Source: Phorcus lineatus
Lineage: Eukaryota > Mollusca > Gastropoda > Trochida > Trochidae
Direction: 5' to 3'
Length of the DNA: 64,000 nucleotides
Assembly: GCA_921293015.1 (NCBI GenBank)
Contig: OV121088.1
Coordinates: 23,659,645 to 23,723,644 of the forward strand
This document shows, one piece after another, positions 1 through 12,200 of this stretch. Under the pieces are notes generated by a model. It was not told the origin of the DNA. It ran no database searches and worked only from the letters and a program-made list of their open reading frames with translations. The position numbers were made by a program, and so were the translations under genes. The number at the start of each line of letters is the position of its first letter. The stretch's first letter is position 1.

Positions 1-31
1 TTCTAATAACTAACGGTCATGTTACAATATT

Positions 32-156
32 GATAAATAGTTGCGTTTGTCAAATTTCCGGGATTCCGGGATTTCTGACGCCGTCGGTTTTAAACTAAAT
101 TTGCGGGTGTTGAATAACAATGAATCCCGGAAATTTTACAAATGCAACTATTTATC
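32..156. repeat. Short inverted-repeat element (hairpin or mini-MITE)
   Basis: About 34 bases at 32-66 (beginning GATAAATAGTTGC and running into AAATTTCCGGGATTC) recur as the reverse complement at about 122-156, with two mismatches. The 125-base unit could fold into a long hairpin or be a very small MITE. No convincing target-site duplication borders it; TTCTAAT occurs at position 1 and again just after the right arm, but the left copy is not adjacent to the arm. Confidence 0.6.
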
Positions 157-1303
157 TTCTAATCATCCAGTCATAAATAGCCAATCATAACCACATTATT
201 TAGAGGTTTGATAACTTTTATTTTGCTGATTATCTTTAATTTAAAAAAAAAGGACATTTGCATAATTTTCAATTTCCTAACATCTCAACTTCACGGACAA
301 TTGTTCCTTTGAGCACATAAACATACTTTAAATGATTAGTCCTTATTCTAAATGAGTACAATGCTGTGTCGCTCTCTTTTAATGGAGTCTTGAGGGTGAT
401 CTATTCAAATGCAGTTTTACTTGGCTTTTGCAAAAATGAAGGAAACCAATCAAATACAAGGAATTTTATGCTTTATCTAATAATGTTTTGTCGCTTGAAA
501 ATTTGAAAATTTCAACAGTTGAACATCTGAATGCACTAAAACAGTTGAAAACACTTAAACACTGGAACTAGATAAAATAATATCAATCACATGTCGCTCA
601 GGAAACTTCCTCTCTGTGGAACTGCACTGGTGAATGTCATGGGTAAGCAGGTATATATGGAACGGTAAACTACAGATTGACATTATAAAATAGCCGACAT
701 CCGTGGTCTGACATTATACAGATTGTGTTGGAGATAGACTGCAGTGTAGGATTTCCTATATAGTACAAATATATCAATGTACCCTGAGGCAATGTGGATA
801 AATCTGGAATCAATCTAGACTTGCATTTAAAAAAGGTGAGATTCAGGTTTGAGTTGTGAAAGACTGTGACTCTGCATTTTCAAATCTGAAGGAAAATTAC
901 TTGTTCTTAAAATGAATATGGATAGACATTGTGTTAAAGGTTGAGAATCGGAATGTATTTGACTGAACACTTATGAAGTACAAGTTTATTCAAAAGGAGC
1001 CTCAAGACAAAGGGTTTTGATCAGGACAAATCTAGACTTGATTTTTCAAGAGGGAAGGATTAAACTCTCTGTGAGACAGGTAACCTCTGGAAATTTGGAT
1101 TTACAATATGAGAAAATTCAAACTATCTGAAACTCATTTTGGAATTATATTTTGATAGATGTCCAGTATAAAATGTGATAGAATTTCAACATCCTTCTGT
1201 ATGTGTCCTTGACTGATCTGCAAAGTATGGAATGAAATCAACAGAAAATATACATGATTCAGTTTACTGCCACAATACAGGAAGCTGAGTGAAGAACTCT
1301 TTG

Positions 1304-1729
1304 CAGTCTGATTTAAATCGACCGTGTTCCAAGGAATAAAAGTTTCAAATTATTGACTCTACAGAGATTCGAACTCTATCTGTCAAGGCTATCCTATCCA
1401 AAACGGTCTGACCGCAGCCTACTGTATCACGCGTTCTTACGTAAACTCAGCTAACCAATCACTATGCCTGCGGCAAAAGCATTCGGTATCAGTAGCTAGG
1501 GGCAAGTAACTCCCATTTACCATTTGTTAACTTTGATCACCGCTATCCTTATTTGAAACGCAATGATGTGATTGGTTCGCTAATGACAAGGTTTTGTCTG
1601 CACTAAACTGGTGTCAGCACGTGCGAGCAGTGAGGCTGCCTTCAGACCGTTGTGGAGAGGAAAGCCCCCTCACTAGAGTCATTTAAAAAAAATGTATTCC
1701 TCGGAACACGGTCGATTTTAATCAGACTG
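1304..1729. mobile_element. Long-TIR MITE, Mutator-like or hAT-like, 426 bp
   Basis: The ends are inverted repeats: CAGTCTGATTTAAATCGACC at the left and its near-exact complement at the right, matching over about 35 bases with two mismatches. The arms continue as imperfect complements for over 100 bases; an inner pair at 1402-1420 and 1633-1651 shares ACGGTCTGA and GCAGCCT. The flanks are AACTCTTTG (1295-1303) and AACACTTTG (1730-1738), a 9-bp target duplication with one mismatch. Nine bases and long TIRs fit Mutator-like elements; if only 8 bases count, hAT also fits because the ends begin CAG. There is no transposase, so it is non-autonomous. Confidence 0.8.
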
Positions 1730-2847
1730 AACACTTTGAAATACATATCTCAAGTAAAAGACAAGAAGAAAGTAAGGTAAGATATAAAGAAAATCAATCA
1801 TACCAATCTGAGTGACATTTTTCATGGAATGCATTTTCAGGAACTGTTCCACAATGATGATGCTTCTTTGCAAAATCATCTGATGAGGGGGTTAGAGAGT
1901 TCCCAAGAACTTTGCAATTAAATCATCTTTGAGAATTCACCTTCCGTCTAGTCATGTGTTTGGGGGATACACCCCCACTCCTTTTCTGTTTCTAATGTCT
2001 AAGAACATTATCTTATCCATCGATGTCCTTGGAAATTACATGATTTGATCAGCAAAAGTCTCCTAATAACCTCCAGAGACAAGTGCCATTCTTACTGGAA
2101 ATATATAATCCTGGTAAGGTATCTGTACTCTTTGTGTGAATCTAAGTGTAAGATAATTTGAGGAAGGTATCTTATCTTGTGGTAAATTTAAATATTAATT
2201 GTTCTGACAATGTAGTTTCTTTTGGTATTCACACCATACCAAAAGTTGGAAGTGAAATAATTAGTAATGGTAAATGGGTGTAGGTTTCAAAAAATTATTT
2301 ATTCCAAGACTTTACCAGATGATAGTCTTTTAATTAAAGTAAAGGCTTATAGATTTGGGAAAGGAAGATAATCATAATATGTAATACCTAGTAGCAGCTT
2401 CAGTTGTATAATTCCTAGGGAGTTGAGATTGCCAAAAGGTCTGTCATTAAGTGAGGATCATGTTATTAAAGGAAAATTTTTTAAAAGTAATTTGGTTAAA
2501 TTTAACAACTTTGGTTAAAATAATCATATATTGTGTGTTTTTAAGAAAATATTTCATAATGACAAATTTATGAGATAATAATTAAATTTGAGGTTTAGCA
2601 TCTTGTATTGTAGTGTTTCATTAATCACTGCCAGATGTGATCCTTTAGTTTTGTGGGTATTACCTTTAATTATTTGATAGAACATGTTGTTTTTTTCATT
2701 TTCTAAATGATCATTTTTTGGGACAAATGATGGTGGAATAAGTAAACAAAAAATGACATGATATTTGCACTAAGTAATGAAACAATACTTTTAAACAACT
2801 ATAAGCTTAAGCAATAGTAGGAAGCAAGAAAGGAAATATCGTACAGG

Positions 2848-3440
2848 TGATGTTTATTTGTAAGACCACTATAGAGTACTCACCATGTGGTTTATTTCTT
2901 ATTAGCTGAATGTCTGGTGATTATTCTCCTAGTTTAGACAGGTGAAAATATGATTAACCTGTGCTCTACAGGTAAGCAGGTAGACAACAAAAGCTGTAGT
3001 GAAAAACAATAACTAATTCATCAGAATTCAGAGAAAGACATGAAACTTTAGAATTGAGCAACATAAACTAGATAAATGCACTTAGTGGCAGCTCCATTTG
3101 CATTTCACAGATTTTGTAAAGTTCTGTATATTTGTAAATCAATTGATTGAAGGAAAATGAAAATGAAAATGACTTAACTACTTGTCTAGGCAGGTGAGAA
3201 GGCTTCTATGAAAAGAAGGAAGCCTGGTTAGGAACTACACAACAGTTAGTGTTTGTTTGTAAAACTACTGTAGGGGTCTCACTATGTGGTAGATCACTTT
3301 ATTAGCCGAATGTTTGTTTGTTGATCATTCTCCCAGGTACAGAAACAGACAGGTGAGAAGACAATTAACCTTTGATCAAGCACAGGTAAGGAGGTAATGA
3401 TAGGTGTAGTGAAACAGTAGTTGGCAATCATTATTAGGTA
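2848..3440. repeat. Diverged direct duplication, offset about 400 bp
   Basis: A segment at about 2848-3010 reappears at about 3240-3430. Shared landmarks in the same order are GTTTRTTTGTAARACYACT, a CTCACYATGTGG block, ATTAGCYGAATGT, ATCATTCTCC-like text, AGACAGGTGARAA, and an ACAGGTAAGSAGG block followed by GTAGTGAAA. Both copies hold two donor-like AGGTRAG strings. It looks like an old tandem duplication and has no coding content. Confidence 0.7.
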
Positions 3441-6135
3441 ATTAAAAGTGACCAAATTACCTCTTTGTCTTGTGATGCAGATTATTGTTTTGTGTTGTAA
3501 ACCATTTTTTATGTGAAATCTTTTTATCTGGGATGTTGATATGTTTCCCTGAATATTTAAAAGTAGACTTCTTTAGGTCAAGACCTGGTTGGCGAGTTGG
3601 TTAGATTTTTATACTGTCAGTGCTGGTGGAGTGGCCTGAGTCTGAGGTTTTGGGTTTAAAACTGTAAAGAACTCAACCTGAAAAGGATAAGAATTTGTAC
3701 AAGTGTGATGCCAAATATAACAATGTTATGTTTGTTTACTATGTAAATGGTCATATTTCTAATACTATTACATAGTATGTGACCTTGGATTTACTTGAAT
3801 TGACAACTTAAGATAACATTGCACTATAATCATGTCTGTTTGGTAGCTTTATAATTTGGTATTGATTTTGTAGATGACTCAATGTTATACATGTATTATT
3901 CTGTAGATTTCCCTTTGGAAATGCTAAGTGGCTATACATAATGGAAACAGAACATGGGAATTCTCAGGAATTCTTGTTTCAGTCGATATAACTCTTCCTG
4001 CCACTAGAACATAAGTTATGATTGTTGTTGCCAAATCTGAATATCGACATGCTGTTTGCTTTAAGATTTATTTTTACATATATACATGGAATGTGACAAT
4101 CAGACAGTTTCATAGCACACATATTCAAAAATTTAAGTATAAAGATATTCTTTATGTATGATTGATATTTTCTCATTCATTGTCCTAGAGATACAATGTG
4201 TGACAAATCACCAGCTTATCTTTTTTTACTTAGGTTCTCCTTAACTTCCAACAAAACAAATTAGGGCATTATGATAGTGTTATTGTTTTATGAAATTAGA
4301 CAAAGAGAAAACAAAATGACACAATTAAAAGACATTGTGCAATATTAAAAGTCGCTTCCCGAAAAAATTTGTCAGGGACATAAAAAAATGTATTCTCTTA
4401 AAAAAGTGTTTACACATTAGAAAATGTAATGACACTTTTACATTTTGACACAACTTTTTTTCTGCAAATCCATAAAACTTGCCCAAAATCCATATCCCCT
4501 ACATGTCAGATTCATTTGGCTGTAATGTGAGAAGGACATGATAAGATGCATACTCCTAACAATGTTTACACCTGATGAGAACCCTGTGTGGAGTTTATCC
4601 AAGTTGACAGGTACCACATGCTTCTGTGATAGAAAGTAGGAAACAGGGAGAGACACCTGGAACCATTCCTGATAGTATCACAGAACAGGAAGTATGGTCT
4701 ATCAGAAACAGGTGGAATAAGAAAACAGTGTCACTACATAAAACAAGGCAGGAACATTATATTTAGAGCTGTAATAGTTGTGATTGTTGTTGTAGCTGGA
4801 AAAAAACATAATTTATTGTTATATTTAGAGGAGTTTTTATATCGCATTGGCAATATTTGTTGGGAGAAAAGTAGTAAAAGTTTAATCTCAGAAAATTTCT
4901 TATATTTTCCAACAATTCTGATTACAATTTTTTACAGTCTAATGAATGTTAGTGTAATGAAATCAATGATTTAAATGAAAATGTTCAACAATGTTAAGAA
5001 ATTCAACAACAAATTTCCTAAAAAATCCTTTCTAAGAAACATGATAATTAAGCTTAAAGTATTATGATAATTTGATAGCAAAAACTTATTCTGAGTCATC
5101 TTCTATCTATATTTTGATTTTGGAAACGAAATAATTTGAAAATTCATGAAAGTAATAACTTGTGTTATGACCAGTATGCCACTTTGAAGCCTGTATTGTG
5201 TGTCTGATGCAACTCATCTCCATTTACATAGAGTTTACATATTTGGAGGATACTAAACAAGCATCTGTGTAATACCATTTTACTTTGATTAATAGATGAT
5301 TTTGTATAAAACAAAATAATGAATGTTAATCAAATATTTCATTTATTCAGTACATAAATTGCATCTTTTCATATTAATAAACTGCTTTTATTAGTGAAAA
5401 CTAGGGATTTTGTTCTAGTAAGTATTATTTAAGTCTTAAACCTCATCACTTTTGTTCTTGTTACAAAATGAGAGCCACATTAACCTCTGCAACTTTTTCT
5501 ATGCCTATATAATGCTATACCTGTGCCAAGTTCAGTGCAAATCCCTGCACTTTCCATATGTATGTAGACTACAGTACTCCCCGGAGAGCCAATATAAGTA
5601 TAACATACCAGACACCTTACCTGTCTGCAGTTAGTGCACCTACCTGTGAAGGAATCTCGTTAACCACAACACACCTGTTGAAAATATCACTTGTTCTTTT
5701 AAACTTTTGATCACTTTTAAATTACTTTCAAGTATTGTCCTACATTTTATGAGATTGGTTTTCAACAGTTATGTTTTAAGCACTATGTGTAAGCTAAGAG
5801 TTTATTTTGTTTGTTTGGCAAAGTATATTTGAATGGAAGATATGTTGACCTGACTTGTAGGGGTTTATAAAGATCACATTAATTATGGGTTGCTATGAAT
5901 ATGTTCTGAAAAAGGTGTCATCTATTTCATCTGTTTTGCATCATAGTATTATTTCTAAAAACTTTCATTTTAAGAGAGGCTTTGATTCAGACTATTATCA
6001 TTTGCAGAAACCAAATTAAGGTCTTCTATCAACCGCCCAACCTATTTTAACTATTATCTAAGTTAATAGGGTACTATGGAATTATAAATCTTCTTGAAAT
6101 CATTTTCAAGTAGAAGAAGAATGTGATTATGAGCT

Positions 6136-6136
6136 T

Positions 6137-6196
<60 letters not shown>

Positions 6197-6224
6197 GTCG
6201 TCGTCGTCGTCGTCGTCGTCATCG

Positions 6225-6259
<35 letters not shown>
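6136..6259. repeat. (TCA)n microsatellite with an internal (TCG)n block
   Basis: A trinucleotide run of TCA repeats is interrupted in its middle by about eight TCG units (roughly 6197-6221) and then resumes as TCA. The tract is about 124 bases. The change of unit in the middle indicates a point substitution spread by slippage. It is non-coding. Confidence 0.97.
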
Positions 6260-6261
<2 letters not shown>

Positions 6262-9200
6262 CTTTAAATCTTTTAATAGTTCAGTAGTTCAGGCCATGGT
6301 ACATGGTGTGAGCGTATCTCAATATATCACATTTAAATTCTTTATTCTCATTATCATTATCTTTGGAAAATGATATAAGATTGAGCTAAAATATTTATCA
6401 TTTTTTAACAACTTGTTAAGAAAGTGAGTAATTTTAGATTTTGATAGATTATTCCTGGTTCTCTTTTTCAGACATAAAGTGGAGAGAATATATAATTACA
6501 GGAATGTGTTTATACAGTTTTTACCTGAATATCTACTTACCTGAGCACTTATTTCTAACAAATCATTAGCAAGGTGAGAAGACTGTAAAGTTGAGACTAC
6601 CTATTTCCTGTGTTACGGTTAAATCAAGATACAATCATGATACGGAAGAAAAATTTGGCAGTCAGGTAAATGAGATTTACTTGCTGTATGAGTTCTAGTG
6701 AGAGTTGATTCATTAAAGAGAGTGTTTATTTCTGGGAAGAAGTAATTCTATCTTTGATCTGTGAGTCGGAACGGTTTTACCTCTAGGAGGGTTTGATACT
6801 TGTATTAACCTACCGGTAGATGGATTGGTGGAGATGCAAAAAGAATGTGTGGAAATATTTGCTATTTTCTCTTCATGGAATATAAGTAACTAAGACTCTG
6901 AATTCTGAAACCTTGGCAGGTCTGGAAAGTGTGTGCAAAGAGAGTTGCATTTATTTCAACTTTAAACATTATAACAAAAATTTTTAATTTGATATTCATA
7001 GATTTTTAGGGTCAAGATAACAAAACAACAGGTTCAAAGAAAATTCCCAGATTTTATCTATTTTCAATATAAGTAGAAAAAACATAACTATATCTATGAA
7101 ATATTTTTATAGATACTTTTTGGCTTTGCTGGTGGAAGATGAGTGACAGGAAAAAGATATTGTAAGTCATGTGCTTGATGAAAGCTGCCTTAAAACAGAT
7201 GCCACTTCCTTACCATTATCTTCTCCAAGACAAGCTATGTGGCACCTATTGTGTTCATTCCTGGAAGTTGGTGCCATGTTGTACTGCTTGAGTACTGATG
7301 GATAGCAGTGATGACAACTAGATAACAGTGGTTATACTGACCAAAATATCTGAAACTCTGCATTGTCTCTCTCATATCATCTCACAGTGAGATCTAAGTC
7401 ATATCTCATTTCTGATTCGGATTGTTTGCGTATTTTTGTGCAAATACTGCCAGACAGAATTCAGTTTGAAGATATCAAATTGAGACCAGTAATGGTTTGA
7501 TGTGAATTAGGGGATAATTGTGTCAAATTTGTATTTATTTTGGAATGAATGAATGTTTCTCATGTTCAAGCGAGCCTAATATGATATAAGATTCCAGAGG
7601 GAAGTTTAACTGAATTAATGTTTTAAACCCTTTTTGCTATTTCAATATTTCTATTACAAATCTTGAAAACTAAGGACTCATTTCAGGAAGATAGGTTGAA
7701 CTTGACTCTTGCTAAGGTTACCTTAGACTTACGTAATCTTACACCTTAGTGAAAGGAGGCCCTAGAACATGAATCAAATTTATATAAAGAGCATATGCAC
7801 ACTCTTTCATTTGCAATCATCCCAGAAAGTTGCATGGCCAAGGAAAATCTTTGATTTGAAGTAGATTTCAGGATGTTAACTGTGGATTTGAATCAGTGGC
7901 ATTAAGAACTAATTGAAAAACCACTGAGCAAAGATTGCTATGTACACCATCCAGCCACCTGCTGGTTAATGTATATACAGTGTATGATAAACAGATAGAG
8001 GATGGGGTGAATGGTACCACCCTAAAACCATGTATTCAGCTAGCGCTTTAAAACCGCTTGACCAAAATTACATTTCACTAATCACATATTTCTGTATTTA
8101 AAGATACACAGAGTATGTTGCACAAACTTAATGTAGCTTAAATAGGGGCAAATAAAACATCTTTCCTGTGTTATGTTCAAAATTTTTACATTTGAATCTA
8201 TTTTGCTAATTGCAAATAATATAATAGTTTCTTGTTTTCAATGATGATAAAAAAAACGTACTTAAAGATGTTACTAAGTCAAAATTCTGCATCCCATCTA
8301 TATGAATGTTAGTTAGATACTAAACAACACAAACCCATATTTTCCTTTTTATCTGCTGTGACTAAGTTTCCAGAATTATGTTTGAATCATAAATCACAAG
8401 TTAAACCTGTGTTCCTTTAACTACTTTGTAACATTAAGTTGTATTTGCAACCAGTTAAAGGCACCTTTCTTTTATTTTTTAAGGACTGGTATAAGAGCGT
8501 CAGTTCAGGTCCTGTATATTCCTATTAAAACCCAATAGTGAAGAAATTTTGAGAATATGAAGAACTTAACGAATTGGTTATAATGTTTGTTTACTGATAA
8601 GTTTTAATCTGTTACTGAAAAATTTATTGTTTTGTTTGAGCATTGCTATAGTAACACATTTGATCTTCATTATAACATTTTAGCTGTGATAATCTGTATT
8701 GATGTACCATCTGAAATATTTACAGCCAATATCAGTTATATTTGCATCCTCAAATTTAAATATTCAAATAAATGTTTGAATAAATATGAGATAAAAACTC
8801 CATGTAGAGAATTGCTGTTTATTTGTGACAACTATGTAAATGAATCTCTTTACACAGCAACGTTTAGACGATAATGGCAGTCATACAACTTATCAACAAT
8901 TTTCTGGGCAATTATCTCAAATGTCATGATATTGTTCAGCAAAACCAAACCTAATGTTCCGGCATCCATGGAATTTCATAATTGGCTTTTCTAATTAATT
9001 CTGTAATTAGTAATGTAAGATATTTGAACATTTGCGACTCAGTTGGTTGAGGATTTTCGACGAGGAGGGTAGTGTCCTCCTCAATGGCTGCTGCTGCTAA
9101 GAATAACTAAGTTAGAGTGCTGGCTGCACAACCAAGAGCTGCTTTCGGATGTAGCCAGCATCGGGCTTTGACCAGCTCTCCCCAAGTGTGAGTAGATTTG

Positions 9201-12200
9201 GTTTTTAAAAGGTTGTATTTTTACAATTTTTTAAATCTTGACTGAAAATCTGGATCATAATTGACAAAACCTTTTGACCAGCTCTCCTGAAAGATTTAGT
9301 AGAATAATTAGTGTTTGGAAAGTAGTATTTGCAAAGTTTTTGTGATATTCATAGTTGTTATTTGGAAATCTTTATTTAGAATATTTTGAGCAGAGCAGAA
9401 AAAGATTGTGTATGATTTATTAGGAAAATGTTACTTTTGATAGATTCTAAATTATAATCAATGAAAAGGATAATTTAACAAAGTCTTATAATATATGTTA
9501 TATAATCAGTTCCCTGGAATGTATTATGTCTTGAATTAAAAATAACACTCATTTTTTAATAGATGTTTCCAAAAATATTGCCAGATTTTCAAAAAGTTCT
9601 TGGGCAGTTTATCATAAAGGTCTATCATTTGGATAAAAGCACAACTTTTATAATTTTGAAGATTTTGATGCTTTTCTTTATAGAAATCTTTCTTAGCTCA
9701 ACAAACTAAGTATATATATTTAAAATTCCACAAATAATTTGTATGTCAATTACCATATATATGTTATTGCTTTTCCTGTGTTGAATTTCTTTTGATAACG
9801 TATATAGTTAAACAGGAAGGTAACAGTTAATAAGCATTTCTTTTTGTAGCTTGATGTATCTCTTAATGATTTAATTAAGTCAATATCATTGATAAAACCA
9901 ACATCGGAAAATTGTGTAAAAGAATTTTATTAACTGTCAAATTGATTTCATAATAATTAATTATTATATGATATTGATAGATGTATATTTGGGTAAAACT
10001 GTTTAAACATTAGCTTCCTTTTTTAGTTAGGGATGACTGTACTCTGTCAACAGTATATGAACTTTTTTTATTTAATTGCTAACTATAAAATGTTGGTTTT
10101 TTTAAATGTAAATGACAAAGTTTGAAATAAAAACTCAAAAAGTTACCAAACCTGACCAAAAAGTTCCGTGCTGGTTGATGGGGCCTTATTTCTTACACTT
10201 CTGTCAAGCATAGTACTGTATATGAAAATTTTGTATGGTTTTGAATGATGGAGTGTATGGAAGGATAATATTTCCAAATTTCACATGACAGTAAAATCAC
10301 TTATTTATCCTATTTTGAGACAATATGAGTGTCAAATCTACAGACACAACATGAAGTTAACTGTTTATGCTAAAAAGTATAGTAAACTCCTTTTTATTCT
10401 GGAGAAAACAAATTTTAACAAATGATAATAATGATTTTTTACACTATAACAAGATGTGGTAGTTCGACCTGTAAATGTCAAGAGTTATTTTATTCTAAAT
10501 TGTAAGGATAACTTTTTTTCAGTTTCATAAGAAACTTGTTTTTTCCCATTGATTCTAAAGTTGGAAGTACGGTACCAGATGAAAACCATTTTTTTCAGAA
10601 TTTAACGTGATGTTCTATGAGAAATCCAGAGGTCTAAGTCCATCACAACCAACCAATGGTGTAGAAGGAATCTAGATGGACAGTTACTGTCTACATTGAT
10701 GACCAGAACAATGCTGCTTATCTTTAGTGCTTCCTTCAACTGTGAACTAAGGATCCTTTATGCCAAGTTGCTATCTATAATTTGACTGTAAAGTTACATT
10801 GTTCTAGTGAGCTTGTAAATTGTTAAGTATTTTATTGGCAGGGTGACAAATATTTCAAAACTTCCGTTTGTATAAAATTTAGCTCATGAAACATTTTTTA
10901 AAGAATGCAACACCACTCAAACACAAATGTTAAATTTTTTTACTTGCATTTGTGTATCAGTAATTTCTGAATGGTAACCAGACACTGAAATAAACTACTA
11001 TCTTATATATCTTAGTTACTGAAAAGCACTGTATGGTACAGTCAGTAGTGACAACCTGTAATATTCACCTTTAGTTACTAGACAAGGACATTTTCAACAT
11101 TCACAACAAAAAGATCTTATTTGAAAGCTGTCATGATTTTTGTCTTCACTACAATTTAGATTTTTAAAATTTCATTCATTCAAAATTGCAAACAAACTTT
11201 CATTATAAAATAATCAGCAAGATGCGAGGAATTACGGTTTATCTGTCCTGAGTGGATTATTGTGATAAATTTGTAGCGTTAGTTATTCTTTTTCTTACCA
11301 ACTCAAATCTAAGAATATTTATGGTACTTTTGGAAACACCTTCGTTAAGATAATTCCCATGAACATAACTATTGCTTCAAATAAGTAGAAGTTGCTAATT
11401 CTTATATAATAATTACTTAAAGAAAGAGCTTCTGAAGAAATATCCTCATAAGTGTGTCTAGAATTAACATTCAGATGAGTTCTTACGATTAAGAATTATG
11501 AGAAAATTCTTACAAAAATCTTGGCCATCATTGCATTTCTATTCACAGTCACTTCAGTTAGGAAATCAGTTGGAGTGAGGTTAATCTTCTAGTTTGTTTG
11601 TAGCATTGAGTTAACACCAGATATGCCTTTGATTTCCTAATTATCGCCAAATGAATTTCCTTGCTTGATTGGCTAGAGACTGTTTTGACTGGAAAATTCA
11701 TGCTTATTTGGCATGTTATTCTGTTTCTAGGAAATTAAATTCAACAAAAAGCCTGATAGAAATGTAATTAATAATGCTTTGATCAAATTTTTTCTGCAAG
11801 TATACCATCACAAATTTCGTTATGAATGATATACTAATTTTTTCCTAACAGTACGGGAAGTGAAATTGTATTACATGCAGTAATCTTTTATTTTATTACA
11901 GGTTGTCCATTTCTATTTAGAAAATAACACAAATATCAGAAATCTAAATCCTCTTATTTGTAGTAGTGTCAAGTAATTCACAAAATCCTTTGATCTCCTA
12001 ATAATTAGTTCCTAATGTGCTAATTTGGCTTCATTTAATAATTTGGCTAAAGGATTTTTGTTCCAGATGTAATATTTAGTTATTGGGGAAATTTAGTTGA
12101 AACCAACAGTGAGGAAGTTTTATGAATTGGTTCTTAAGGAAAATTTAACAGAAAATGTTAGACCAAACAATAATGATATATTTAATATAAATAGTTTCAT

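Noticed and set aside
3590-3665. Possible tRNA-like sequence (GGCGAGTTGGTTAGA and GGGTTTAAAAC)
   Set aside because: The B box is poor and the arms do not fold; at best a very old SINE relic.
8454-8480. TTAAAGGCACC, like a TTAA MITE end
   Set aside because: No matching opposite end was found within a reasonable distance.
9036-9190. Possible tRNA-like A box ACTCAGTTGGTTGAGGAT with a hairpin GAGGAGGGTAGTGTCCTCCTC
   Set aside because: No B box follows and no second copy is visible in the window.
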